A DNA stretch of 64,000 nt, from the NCBI GenBank assembly GCA_003439945.1, contig QVRM01000325.1, positions 172,501-236,500 on the forward strand, written 5' to 3'. Source of the stretch: Dermanyssus gallinae (taxonomy: Eukaryota; Arthropoda; Arachnida; Mesostigmata; Dermanyssidae). The notes beneath the pieces were generated by a model. The model searched no databases, had not been told where the DNA came from, and saw only the letters and a program-made list of their open reading frames with translations. The position numbers and the translations under genes were made by a program. Below are positions 34,962 through 44,676 of this stretch, one piece after another (within the stretch, counting starts at the first letter, position 1; each line of letters begins with the position of its first letter).

Positions 34962-35914
34962 GCAGCCACCTCGGGGGACCACCAGTACTTTGGTGCAGCG
35001 TTTCTCCGCCGCGGATGTACTGGAGCTGGCATTGCCTTCTCACATGCTTTACGGAGGATTTTGCCTAAGCTTTTCTCGTTGAAGGTGTCCTCCAGTTCGT
35101 TACAGCCCCGAACTATCTCCTCCTTGAGCTTCTCCTTCCTCATCCTGCGAGCCGACCATCTGGGCCTGTGGCATCTAGCGGCAGGCACCGTGCTTTTGAG
35201 TGATCCGTCGTTTGTCACCGTGTATGTAATATATCGGTGGTCACCAAGGTTCTCTTCGTGTTCGAGGACATCCCAGTTCACTACTCTGTAGGGTGTGTTC
35301 GCGGCGCTGATCGTCAGGTCTATAAAGGCTTCCTGATCTCTGCGGGCGAACGTCGCGGCCGCTTTTGGGTTGTTCATAACCAGAAGGTTCCGTTCGGCCA
35401 ACCATTCCATCAGGGACTGTCCCCAAAAGTTGGTGCGCCTACTACCCCAAAGCACAGACGCCGCGTTGAAGTCTCCCGTGATAATCTGGGCCTGATGATC
35501 CTGCGTTCTGACGCTGACGTCCAGTGCCTCAAGGTATTCTGCAAATTCCTCTTGGCCTCTGTTGGGGGAGAAGTAGCAGCTATAGAATACTGCGCCCCCA
35601 TCGATCTGTATCCAGGTGAACCCCTTTCCCTGGCCCCTGTTCCGGATTGCGATGTCTTTTCGACGGTTTGTCCACCAGATCGCGGTGTCCGTTCTTTCGT
35701 CTACTATCCATACCCTTTTGTCGGCTGCCTTTGCCAGGGCCTCGTTTGGCTCTGACAAGAGACATAGGTCAACTCCCAACCGGTCTACTGCTGCCGCAAG
35801 AAGGTCATGTGCGGCCCTGCATCTATTAAGATTAACCTGCAAGACCTTAATTTTCATAGCTTGTCGAGATTTCCTGATCCGTTCTTGCCGCCATAGCTGC
35901 ATCTGCCGTTGCAT
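34957..35914 (-). CDS. R1L-1 ORF2, APE-type endonuclease part
   Basis: N-terminal part of ORF2. It starts at ATG 35914, 50 bp after the ORF1 stop; a second candidate start precedes IKVLQVNLNR. Endonuclease/exonuclease/phosphatase fold motifs in order: LQVNLNR (about residue 25), LCLLSEPNE (about 52, metal-binding Glu), ITGDFNAASVLWGS (about 145), FIDLTISA (about 195) and LGDHRYI (about 225, catalytic His). The linker PKYWWSPEVA follows, then the frame breaks; the same frame runs on out of register to 34826. Supplies the target nick. All expected catalytic residues are visible. Confidence 0.85.
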
Positions 35915-35963
35915 TTCTGGCTAAGGTGGGAAACTTAGTCGTGTGTCTCCTACTTGGTCTCTT

Positions 35964-37814
35964 TCAACCACTTTCCTCCGTTTCGTGGTTTGCCCTAGTC
36001 TCCTCTGTTGTCGGGCAACTGGCACTCTTCTGCGGTCTCTCTTGTCGGAGTAGTAGGCCTATCTTCTTCCTTCGCAGGTCGTCCACCCCTTTTCTGTAGG
36101 CAGGACATGCCATTGAGTTCGCTGAGTGCCCTGCCACAGAGCATACGTAGCACTTTCTGATCTCAGCAGTGCAATTTCTCGCTAGATGTCCAGTGGCTCC
36201 GCAGCGATAGCATCTGCGGTCTTGAGGCATTTCTTCAGCACAATCCTTTGCCGTATGGCCCATCCCCTGGCATCTCGTGCAGCATGGGAGATCGATCCGT
36301 TCGGTCACCCGGCAGGTTGACCAACCCACACTAAGTCGTCCTCTCTTCAGTAGGGCTTCGCCGATCCTTCTACTTATGACCAGGGCAGAGATCCAGCCTC
36401 CATTTGCCGCTTTGCGTGGGACCTCTGCTGTTACCTCGCCCTCCTCCTGGACCTGGTTTTTGACGGCTTGCTCCAGTTCCTCCTTAGAGGTGCCCTGTTC
36501 AAGGCCGTGGAGGATCAGCTTCATTTGTGCGTCCCTTTGCCAGGTTTCAACACTAACGTTCGATGAGACCTTTAGCTGGTTTGCGAATTTTTCGCACCCC
36601 CCGGCCTCTCTTTCTCGTACTTTGAGCCGGATGTCTCCGTTAGCAGCTCCCTCGACCTGAACCTGTACTCCGAATTGGTCCGGGCAGACTTTGGTTTGCA
36701 GTTCTTTAAGGATGTCGGCGTAGGAGCCACCTCCCGTTCGGACCACCACTGTGTTCGTTCTGGTGGTTCTGTGCGTGCTTTTGACGCTTCCTTTCTTTCT
36801 CTCTCCTTTTTTCTGGCCTTTCTTGAGGCAGAAATCTACTGAAGCGGCGAGTTGTCCTCCCCAACATGCCTTTGCGGCCTTTCGGGCTATTACCGTGTCC
36901 AGGTCTTCCGGGAAGTGGACCGCTATCGGGCGTCTCTTCTGGCTCGTTTGACCGGCGTCTCGCTCCTGCGGCCCTGCGTCTTGTTCAGCTCGCTGTAGAT
37001 GCGTGGTCATTTGTCGGAAGAGCCTTACGACGCTTTTGACCTCAACTTCTCCTTCCTCTAGTTTTCCGACCACGAGAGTTCTAGTGATCTCTGGTAATTC
37101 CTCTGCGGCGGAATCTCCGTCTTCCGGTACCATTTCCGCACGGGTTCGAAATACTGCCACGTTTCCAGGTTTGACGACCTTTACTCGGGTTATCGCCGGG
37201 AATTGCGGCGTCAAGCGAGCAAGGAGTTCTGAGTCTTTGGCCGACCCTTCGCGTATGACCACCGCCCTTACTTCTCTTTCTGTCAAAATGCTACCGTGAA
37301 CATTCTTTGTCATGCTATAGAGTCGTATAGGCCAATTCTTTTTGACCAGCGTGACCACCTCCTCCTCACTCGTTGCCTCGTTCATGCGCCTGTGCAGCTC
37401 TGCTGCGCGCTGATCCTCTTTCTCTTTCCTAATCTCCTCGGCGCTGATCTCCGTCTTACATCTGTTGCAGATTTGCGGATCTCCAGATGCCTTTGTGACT
37501 AGGGTCGCCTCTGAAGCATCTGCTGGCTGGAGCTCCATCGCCAGGTTTAAAGTCTCTTTTAGCTTACTTCGCAGCTCTGCCAGTTCGATACGGCCATCTT
37601 CATGCAGTCTCCTGGCAGCCCTGTGGAGCTTCTCTGAAACCCTTTTGATGTCAGTTTGGGTCTTGGTGTGCTTCACGGTAAGTGCTTCCAATTCGGACGC
37701 ACTTTCTAGTAGTGCTTCAATCATGGAGTCCAGTCTATAAGTTGCTTCGGTCGCCTTTTTCACTTCCTTGTGGCCACTTCGTCGGGCTTCTCTGGAGCGT
37801 CCTGGATCATTCAC
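35964..37814 (-). CDS. R1L-1 ORF1, Gag-like RNA-binding protein
   Basis: 616 codons. The N-terminal 100 residues are rich in heptad-like Leu/Glu/Lys (SELEALTVKH, AELRSKLKETLNL), a probable coiled coil. The middle is charged with Ser/Thr. The C-terminus has three CCHC zinc knuckles near residues 509-570: CTRCQGMGHTAKDC, CYRCGATGHLARNC and CYVCSVAGHSANSMAC (the last has five residues before the final Cys). ORF1 proteins of this type bind element RNA into a ribonucleoprotein. The listed start is a GTG overlapping the stop of ORF0 (GAGTGAATG), with a TGA directly upstream in its own frame, so the true start or a frameshift from ORF0 is open. Confidence 0.88.
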   Translation of the reverse strand: MNDPGRSREARRSGHKEVKKATEATYRLDSMIEALLESASELEALTVKHTKTQTDIKRVSEKLHRAARRLHEDGRIELAELRSKLKETLNLAMELQPADASEATLVTKASGDPQICNRCKTEISAEEIRKEKEDQRAAELHRRMNEATSEEEVVTLVKKNWPIRLYSMTKNVHGSILTEREVRAVVIREGSAKDSELLARLTPQFPAITRVKVVKPGNVAVFRTRAEMVPEDGDSAAEELPEITRTLVVGKLEEGEVEVKSVVRLFRQMTTHLQRAEQDAGPQERDAGQTSQKRRPIAVHFPEDLDTVIARKAAKACWGGQLAASVDFCLKKGQKKGERKKGSVKSTHRTTRTNTVVVRTGGGSYADILKELQTKVCPDQFGVQVQVEGAANGDIRLKVREREAGGCEKFANQLKVSSNVSVETWQRDAQMKLILHGLEQGTSKEELEQAVKNQVQEEGEVTAEVPRKAANGGWISALVISRRIGEALLKRGRLSVGWSTCRVTERIDLPCCTRCQGMGHTAKDCAEEMPQDRRCYRCGATGHLARNCTAEIRKCYVCSVAGHSANSMACPAYRKGVDDLRRKKIGLLLRQERPQKSASCPTTEETRANHETEESG

Positions 37815-38002
37815 TCAGCTCCAGCTCCTGCCGTTTCTTGATCAATGGGGATCCTAGTCGTGGCCACCGAGCCAGTCTCCAGTCCGCCGCAAGTCTCTTC
37901 TATCTGAACTCCCGTTGGGCTAGCATCCGGGGCTCTTGTTAAGGCCTTTCCTTGGGAAGGATTTTCTCCGTCCATACAGGCCGTAATGGAATCTTCGTCC
38001 AT
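37811..38002 (-). CDS. R1L-1 ORF0, 63-codon frame upstream of ORF1
   Basis: Starts with ATG in a strong context (ACCATGG), encodes MDEDSITACMDGEN...IPIDQETAGAGAE and stops at TGA overlapping the ORF1 GTG by -1. R1L-2 retains the last third of it without indels (13403-13470). It may be the real N-terminus of ORF1 reached by a -1 shift, an independent leader peptide, or a decayed start. Uncharged composition with Gly/Ala/Thr; no domain seen. Confidence 0.45.
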   Translation of the reverse strand: MDEDSITACMDGENPSQGKALTRAPDASPTGVQIEETCGGLETGSVATTRIPIDQETAGAGAE

Positions 38003-38671
38003 GGTCAGGTTACGCTCATTCCCTCCTTAGCCCCTTGTCCGGGCGTAGATAGCCTGGTAGGCAGCAGCGGTGAGTTTTCTCCACCTGTGTCTTATATAAA
38101 CCTATATCGGTACTGAAGCACTATCACGCATACATATACACATATAAATACACACTGTTCGGTGCAATACTACCACATATAGTGTACTGCGCTTATAGAC
38201 TGTGTGATACAATATTGCGATATATAATGAGCCATATATAATACACAATATCTACACGCCAGTCTGTATATATATATACAGAGCGTGGTACAGTAATTTG
38301 CTTTTTTGCTATCTATCTGTACCCACGCCAGACACTTTTTATATAATGCAGTGTTACCCTGCGTTAGTTGAGCTGCCGTTAGAATTCAAATTTGAATGCT
38401 CGGCGGACCGCTCGTGGCCTTCCGACCGCTGCGCGGGTGGTTTCGTTTTGCTTCAGCCTGCCGAGAAGGACTTGTTTGAACTTCACAGCAGCCTGGCTCC
38501 TTACCGCTTCGTCGCACGGTCACGCACAATACACCAAAATGGTCACTGAGTTTCACACATCACTACGGTATGTCACTCTCTAGGTTTACCTGCCTGTATA
38601 CACACGAGCAAGCAAAACCTCTCGGAGCTCCGTAGGCACACGTCCGCACTCTTTGGGGCCAAACCAGCTTC
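38003..38671 (-). promoter_or_regulatory. R1L-1 5' UTR, presumed internal promoter region
   Basis: 669 bp from the 5' TSD to the ORF0 ATG. The first 100 bp (GAGTGCGGACG, GTGTGCCTACGG, GTAGTGATG, TGTATTGTGCGTGAC) is conserved in R1L-2 at 13219-13340 even though that copy has lost most of its interior. LINE 5' UTRs usually carry internal promoters; no specific element is recognised here. Confidence 0.5.
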
Positions 38672-38686
38672 TATAATGTCGCATAC
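38672..38686. repeat. TSD of R1L-1, 5' side
   Basis: tataatgtcgcatac, identical to 32615-32629. Confidence 0.9.
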
Positions 38687-38758
38687 CTAGGCGAGTGTTT
38701 CCAGCACATCGTTGTGGTCTCCGTTGGCGGGAAGAAGGCATTTAAGATGGTCGGGCTT

Positions 38759-38774
38759 GAATAATAATAATAAT
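38759..38774. repeat. TSD of element B, right copy in (AAT)n
   Basis: gaataataataataat, identical to 30528-30543. Confidence 0.7.
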
Positions 38775-38986
38775 ATAACAAACTATTGTTTAATTAGATA
38801 GTAATATAACCATCGTGATAATCCAAGTAATATTATTAATGCACGACAGACGAGGATATTTGTTAAAATACATATAATTATATCATAGCAATAATATACA
38901 ACTATATACGAAGCCAGCAGCACGCTGTATGACATACTACACAGCGAGCGCATCTGATTCAAAAGATATTCCATAAGGAATGGTAA

Positions 38987-38992
38987 ATAAAA

Positions 38993-39054
<62 letters not shown>

Positions 39055-39063
39055 TTTTATTTA
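38987..39063. repeat. Palindrome: AATAAAACTCA-(TA)n-TGAGTTTTATT
   Basis: A perfect 11-bp non-repetitive inverted repeat encloses about 54 bp of (TA)n, so the whole 77 bp is self-complementary. Directly followed by an (ATT)n/(AAT)n inverted pair at 39065-39115. Confidence 0.9.
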
Positions 39064-39064
39064 T

Positions 39065-39115
39065 ATTATTATTATTATAAATAATAATAATAATAATTAT
39101 TATTATTATTATTAA
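39065..39115. repeat. (ATT)n/(AAT)n/(ATT)n inverted microsatellite
   Basis: ATT run, AAT run, then ATT run again; able to fold back on itself. Confidence 0.85.
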
Positions 39116-40149
39116 ACACTCATCGTTCTCGTAATAGTTGTGGTTATTGTCTGTGTCGGGCAGCTTTCCTGTTGTCTGGGCCATTGCCGACGGCGTTCGA
39201 GACGCCCACATATGTCTGTCAACAGCAGTTCACAGCCGACCGCTTAATGCAGCCAACTGAGAATAGTATAAGAACGCCAATGCCGGAAGCCGAATTTGAC
39301 TAGGCGGACCAACTCGTGTGTGTATGTGTGTCTTCCGCGAGACATGATCTGGTCGTCATTGTTTCGTAGTTTTGAAACACCACCATCACCAACAACAACA
39401 ACCTCACAGTATAGACATAAAATCGTTATTCTTGTCGTTGTTGTTGTTGTTGTTGTTGTTGTTGCCGCCGCCGTTATTTGTCGCGTCTGTGTTGTGGTTA
39501 ATGTTGTTGAGATGTTGCCGGTCGTTATTGCAGTCGTATCCTGTTGTTACCGCTGTTCTTGTTTGTGTAGTATTGTGCTGTTTTTGAGCGGTTAACCGAT
39601 GCTAGAAACGATATATATATACACGTCTGCGCAGAGATCTGGATAATATTCAATAATACGTCTGCACGCTAGGTCTCCAATCGGCTCTACAAGAAAACGA
39701 AAGCAAACATTTTCAACGGCCTGAAGCGCCCTCTAGAGAATCTACACTTACGTCTGGAAGGGCATCCAATAACACCCACGCCCATGCTTAAATGCGAGAT
39801 CAGCTGAGGTGCGTTATGATGCCTGCCGCCAACTGCTGTTCATTTGAAATCTGGCTATTGCTGACTGATTTCCTATTGTATTGAACCTTTTCTTTTAGCG
39901 TGCCGTCTTTTAATAGCTGACCGTGTTTGTTGGAACGGGATATAGACCAAGCTGATCAATCAATTCGCAATTCGCCAGCGTTGTGACATGGCTTGTCTCT
40001 AGACACACGGTGCGCTTAACTCCGACGACGAAGACGCCACACCCGTTTCTTGTGTCGTCGGGTGTTCATTAAGTTGCGTACGCATGTATGCAACGCTTTT
40101 TTTGCGTGAATTAACCAACATTATATGTATGCATACATATACAGATATT
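39116..40149. other. no recognised gene
   Basis: Unique sequence with a (GTT)n tract at 39433-39476. Confidence 0.5.
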
Positions 40150-40151
40150 TG

Positions 40152-40188
<37 letters not shown>

Positions 40189-40232
40189 TATGCATACATC
40201 TACAGTTGTATATATATATATATATATATATA
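40150..40232. repeat. (TA)n microsatellite, two blocks
   Basis: TA runs at about 40153-40186 and 40209-40231, separated by GTATGCATACATCTACAGTT. Confidence 0.9.
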
Positions 40233-40591
40233 CAGAAAATTTGTCTTGCCCACTTCAGAAAAAAAGTGAAGTGTTTGTAGTCATAGGACAACAAGTGCAA
40301 TAACACGGCAGAAGCACACTAATGCCAACCAACTGACGTTGCTGGACCCAACCATTTTTTCATCGGCTGGTTTGTCATTGTCCTGTATGCTTTATGGACA
40401 ATCTCAGTCTCTCTCTATCTCTCCCTCTCATCTTTTCTCTCTCCGTTAGATTAAAGAAGCCATGGACGAACTTAAAGCAATCGTGCGCAGTTGCAGCCTA
40501 TTTTCTACCAACAACGATTGGCTCTGTAGAAACGTACGTGAACGCCCTACGTGCTTTTCTACAAGACACTATAACGCATGTAGTGGAAGCT

Positions 40592-40624
40592 TTATATATA
40601 TATATATATATATAATATATATAT
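40592..40624. repeat. (TA)n flank of R2-like 3'-end copy
   Basis: TA run with one AATA interruption. Confidence 0.9.
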
Positions 40625-40684
40625 AAAATATTGCGATGATTTATTAATCAATTACAATGCATTTGCACACTCGGCAGTGCTCGC
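40625..40684 (-). mobile_element. R2-like 3'-end copy 1 (60 bp) within (TA)n
   Basis: Minus strand GCGAGCACTGCCGAGTGTGC, ATTGATTAATAAATCATCGC and AATATTTTA match the last 60 bp of the R2-like element (11994-12055), ending in (TA)n at the same point. (TA)n also lies on its 5' side. Confidence 0.85.
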
Positions 40685-40685
40685 T

Positions 40686-40713
<28 letters not shown>

Positions 40714-40717
<4 letters not shown>

Positions 40718-40774
40718 TATTGCGATGATTTATTCATCAACTACAATACATTTGCACACTCGGCAGTGCTCGCC
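40714..40774 (-). mobile_element. R2-like 3'-end copy 2 (61 bp) within (TA)n
   Basis: Second copy of the same 3' end, 90 bp from the first, starting at the same element position. The shared start suggests a tandem duplication of one insertion rather than two independent truncations. Confidence 0.85.
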
Positions 40775-41199
40775 TATATATATATATATATATATACATT
40801 TATATATGTATATACACAAACGCGGCAGTAGCATCGCCACGCTTGGCCATTCAATCAATGTGGCGGCCACCACTGAGAGCGCGGTGACACATCATGACGA
40901 CGAGTTGATTGACTGACTGATGACGGACTCGCTATCGGGACGCACCAAGGACTCTGAGGTGGATGCTGGTGGCGTCACCACCATTTTGCGACCTCGCGCG
41001 CGTACCGCCGCCTCTAAACATCTCTCTGACTGTTATTGCTGATGCTGCTCCTGCGTTCGCGCTGCTCCTCGCAGTTCTGCTACAGGACTCGAAGCGATGA
41101 TGTTTGTGTCCCCGCTGCGCGCGCATGGACGATTACCATACATACATAGCAATTATTTACCTACGGATACCTGTTTTTAATCTGCGTCGTTATTTGTTT
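40775..41199. other. no recognised gene
   Basis: (TA)n to about 40798, then unique sequence. Confidence 0.5.
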
Positions 41200-41290
41200 G
41201 TGTTTTTTGTTGTTGTTACTGCTGCCGTTGTTGTTATCGTTGGTGTTGTTGTTGTTGTTGTTGTTGTGTTATTGTTGTTGTTCTGGTCGT
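41200..41290. repeat. (GTT)n-rich tract
   Basis: GTT units with GCT/GTC variants; a second GTT-rich block lies at 41418-41590. Confidence 0.85.
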
Positions 41291-41590
41291 TGTCGTCATC
41301 AACTGGCTTGATATTCTCTCGCCAGTACAAAGTCAGACAGCTACAATTCACCGTGACAGTAACTACCACACTTGAAATCGCATCATGCACTTTAGTTTAG
41401 TCAGTAGACTTCTTGGGTTTTTGTTGTTGCTGTTGTTGTTTCGTTGTTATCACTGTCCTTGTAACTGTTGTTATTGGTGTTTCTGTGGCTACTTGTTGTT
41501 GCTGTAATTGTGATTTTTGTTGGCGGTAGTATTGTTGGTGATGTTGCTCTTGGTTGTGGTATGCTTGTTGCTACTGTTGTTACGGTACTC

Positions 41591-42132
41591 TGCTCGTCCC
41601 ACTCTGTCGTATATTGCATTGATCATTGATTTGATACGTGGGCAAGCCATTAGTGCGTCGGTACCAAACTCCCCGGTTCGCGGACAAAGGGAAGAAGAGG
41701 AAAAGAACAGAATTAGCAAGACGCCGGCTGGTGGGTGTTCGCTGTGTCGGGTGGCGAAGTTCCGTGCTGGCGGCCCGACTAAATGAGCAAGCTGTTGTCT
41801 ATGGAGTCTATGCAGGACAAGCATGCGATGTCGTTAAAACAAAAAAAAGTACCAATGCGCGCATGGCAGATCTAAGCAGGGAAAACGAAATCGCGAGCGA
41901 CACAGCGCCCAACAGAACGGAAAAACACGCTTCCGGAGTGTTCGGCGGCGCTCGCTCGACACACCATGGGAATAGGGCATATTCCCATGCTGACGGCACT
42001 CAGCCGACAAAACGACTGTCCCTAGAGCGTACCGGAGTATCATTTATCGTTGAATGTTTCATACATTATACAATGCGGGTATATCGTTTGGATTGTTGTC
42101 AAATTGTAAGCCTAAATTTACTGCGACGCAAG
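41591..42132. other. unique segment, uncertain ORFs
   Basis: CG-containing segment with a plus-strand frame open from 41638 to 42168 and mixed composition. No domain recognised; both strands are open over much of it, so I do not call a gene. ATGGGAATA/TATTCCCAT small palindrome at 41966-41989. Confidence 0.3.
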
Positions 42133-42134
42133 CT

Positions 42135-42165
<31 letters not shown>

Positions 42166-42211
42166 TAAGGAAGTGCTGAACAATCATATATATATATATA
42201 TATATATATAT
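42133..42211. repeat. (TA)n microsatellite, two blocks
   Basis: TA runs at about 42135-42161 and 42186-42210 around a 25-bp spacer. Confidence 0.9.
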
Positions 42212-42919
42212 TAAACAGCGGCGTACACGTCAACTGCCGGTACATGTATATTTCTATCTGGATGAATGCTTTTGACAAATTAATATTATAACTAACGTCA
42301 GTATGTACATATTCGGTTGGCATGATCGTTGCTACTAGAGGGGCCTGGTTCAAAGAGAGTCGTGAACACTAGGTGCAAGCGTATATGTTTTATTACGGTA
42401 TTTTATTACCTAATATCACTTGCGCCCATCCTTTTGCGATGCTCCCGATGCTCGCATGTAGCCAAGACTTCAGCGCGATCCTGAAATAAATGCTTCAAAA
42501 ACTAGGACTTCAGAAGCCGTGAGCCGTAAAAAATTGACGAAGCATCGCTCCACGATTTCAGTCGCTTTCTGCCGCGGCCACGACGCGGCTGTACCGTGAC
42601 TTGTATCCTTGAGAGATGCCATTGTTTCGAAGCGGAGACCCAGCTCGACGCCTTACGTTTAAATGTTAGCGGTACATTTCACGACAACGCGTGTACACGC
42701 GAGTGTATGACTTTTAGACTCGGCTTCCGAGTCATGGAACTACATATTCGTTAGTGGTTGCAGAGAGGCCGTAAACGCCTTGGGCGGCACGGTCTCTCGT
42801 GCGTTCGGAATGCAGGCCGAAGTTCGGGGCTTTCGCAACCATCAGCAACACTCTCGCTGGGCGTTGCGCTGCTCGGCAGAAATACCATGCATTCGGAAGT
42901 CGACCTAACTTTTTCCTTG
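42212..42919. other. no recognised gene
   Basis: Unique sequence. Confidence 0.5.
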
Positions 42920-43091
42920 GGCTGAATTTCAGCCACCATTTAACGTCCACGGAATTTCTTCCATGTTGCTTCGTAAGACGGACCCCATAAATGCAAATGT
43001 GCAACGGCAAGGATCGAACCCGTGCACTCCCGTGTCTCCTCCACACGGTTGCAAGGCGCACGCGAATGCACCACGTCACCGGGCCTGACGA
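42920..43091 (-). mobile_element. SINE-1 copy c
   Basis: Minus strand: tRNA-like head, B-box GGGTTCGATCC, body with GGGGTCCGTCTTACG, and the 3' hairpin GGCTGAAATTCAGCC (42920-42934), whose stem equals that of copies a and d although the loop differs. Confidence 0.8.
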
Positions 43092-44100
43092 AAAGCCGAC
43101 CAAATTACTGCGGGATGAGAGACGTTGCCGTACCGGCTCTACTCCGCCATTCTTCGAAAGGGCAGGGCCCTGGCGCGGAATGGCACCATGATCCACTCTA
43201 TGACTTCCAATACTCTCGGTCGTGGTGCATTGCAGTCTGAGTACAAAGCCACGCAGGTCAAACAGTATACCTGTCTATATATAAGCTAGGAAAATGAAAA
43301 GGAAAAGCTTAGCTTACACATTTATACGGCTGGCATTTGAGCCTTTGAGCCATTTAGCCAAAAGGCTCACAAAGTAGCAGCAGTACACGTTACAGGGAAA
43401 CAAGTATTTAACCCCAATTGGGCGGGACTAAAGACGAAAATAAATGTCCAGGGTATGTGCTAATATAATTGTTGGTTGTTAGATAACCACATGATAGCCA
43501 TGCGCATTATTTTAAGTTTATCTAAATTGGTAATATCGCAGGGAATTAAGAGCACTGAGCAGTTCATGGTTTTCCCGAAACAAAAAAAGAACATGATATG
43601 GCTACAAGCACTACCACAATTTCTGTCTGAAATATCTGTGAAAAGTGTTGCTGATAGCAATTGGGGAACATTTAAAATGCGTTCAATAGCTCTTTTGTAG
43701 CGGAGTGGTCTCATCGCCGTGTCAGCATTTAATAAGGTCCATAATGATAGCTATCAAGGAAGGCAGAGCAACAGTGTCAACCTGGGATGCCGTTACCGTT
43801 AAGTTATAGGCCTGTGTCCACCTGCTTTGTCCTTATGGAATATGACGAAAATGACCAGTCTGTCTTCTCTCATTTCCTCCTAGAAACAGCTATACTTCTA
43901 ATCAACCATGCTTGAACAGCAGTTAACTAATGCATGACACTGAGCTAAACTCCAATTGCGCCAAATCATAACTTTAATGAATACAACACCATATGTTATT
44001 CGATGTCAGCTATGCAGCTGAAACGTACGCATATCTCCGTCTCGTATAATCGGTAAGGTGACCTTGAGGCGATGCAATAAACAACAAACACGCGCGTCTG
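43092..44100. other. no recognised gene
   Basis: Unique sequence, short frames only. Confidence 0.5.
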
Positions 44101-44212
44101 TTTTTGTTGTTGCGGTTGTGGTTGTGGTTGTTGTTGTTATTGTTGTTGTTGTTGTTGTTGTCGTTGTCGTTGTTGTTATCGTTGTTGTTGTTGCTGTTGT
44201 TGTTGTTGTTGT
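44101..44212. repeat. (GTT)n-rich tract
   Basis: GTT with GTC and GCG variants. Confidence 0.85.
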
Positions 44213-44631
44213 ATCGACCATAGGCTTCGAGGCCCCTGTGAACCTAACCGATGCACGAAAATGTCGCCACCATTCCTCTCGGATCAGTTTGACTGTGTTG
44301 TGTATTGGTTTTGCTACTGCTGATGCTGCTGCCTTTTCTACGAACATCGAGGCTACACGTTTTGGCCTCTCGGCTGTAGCAGCCCAGCGGCTTCCGTTGC
44401 CAGCAAGAAATGGGATGGTGCGCCGGAACGAATGTTGTTTCTATTTCAATCCGTACCTTCTAGCCTTCTCCTTTAGGCTATCCGGGCGTCTCTTTGGGAG
44501 TGTGCCGACAGGCCGAAGGACTCGTTGTGTGGAAGGCACAAATCATGTGTGCGTGTGACCTATTTTTGGAACTGGAAGGCCAACCATAATCTCGTGAAGC
44601 GAGCCACAGTCGAATACAACGACAACAAGGT

Positions 44632-44676
44632 AGGACAACAACAACAACAACAACAACAATAATAACAACAACAACA
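44632..44676. repeat. (CAA)n tract
   Basis: CAA units with AAT variants. Confidence 0.85.

Larger units (their letters stand above)
32630..38671 (-). mobile_element. R1L-1: full-length R1-clade-like element nested in element B
   Basis: 6042 bp, full length, bounded by a perfect 15-bp TSD. On the minus strand: 5' UTR (38671-38003), short ORF0 (38002-37811), ORF1 (37814-35964), ORF2 endonuclease and RT (35914-32802), 3' UTR and an A tail (32641-32630; ten A then CAAAAA). R1 clade is inferred from GVPQGPVLGPTLWNLAYDG, YADDLA, three CCHC knuckles in ORF1 and an APE-type endonuclease. Classical R1 sits in 28S rDNA; this one landed in another retrotransposon, so it either lacks that specificity or missed its target. 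Confidence 0.88.
30544..38758 (-). mobile_element. Element B: RLE-type retrotransposon split by a nested R1-like element
   Basis: A 5'-truncated RLE element of about 2.16 kb, now split into 38687-38758 and 30544-32629 by R1L-1. Joining the outer pieces at the R1L-1 TSD restores one reading frame across the junction: FKPDHLKCL...LETLA (with one stop) runs into CDIIRNGQVPEAAKNV. It is bounded by a 16-bp repeat within (AAT)n on both sides. Confidence 0.8.

Noticed and set aside
35237..35755. 172-codon plus-strand ORF, and other plus-strand frames across 32.8-37.9 kb
   Set aside because: Shadows of the R1L-1 ORFs on the minus strand, which carry the actual RT, endonuclease and zinc-knuckle motifs.
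41638..42168. 176-codon plus-strand ORF
   Set aside because: The antisense strand is also open over much of it and the frame runs into (TA)n; no motif seen.
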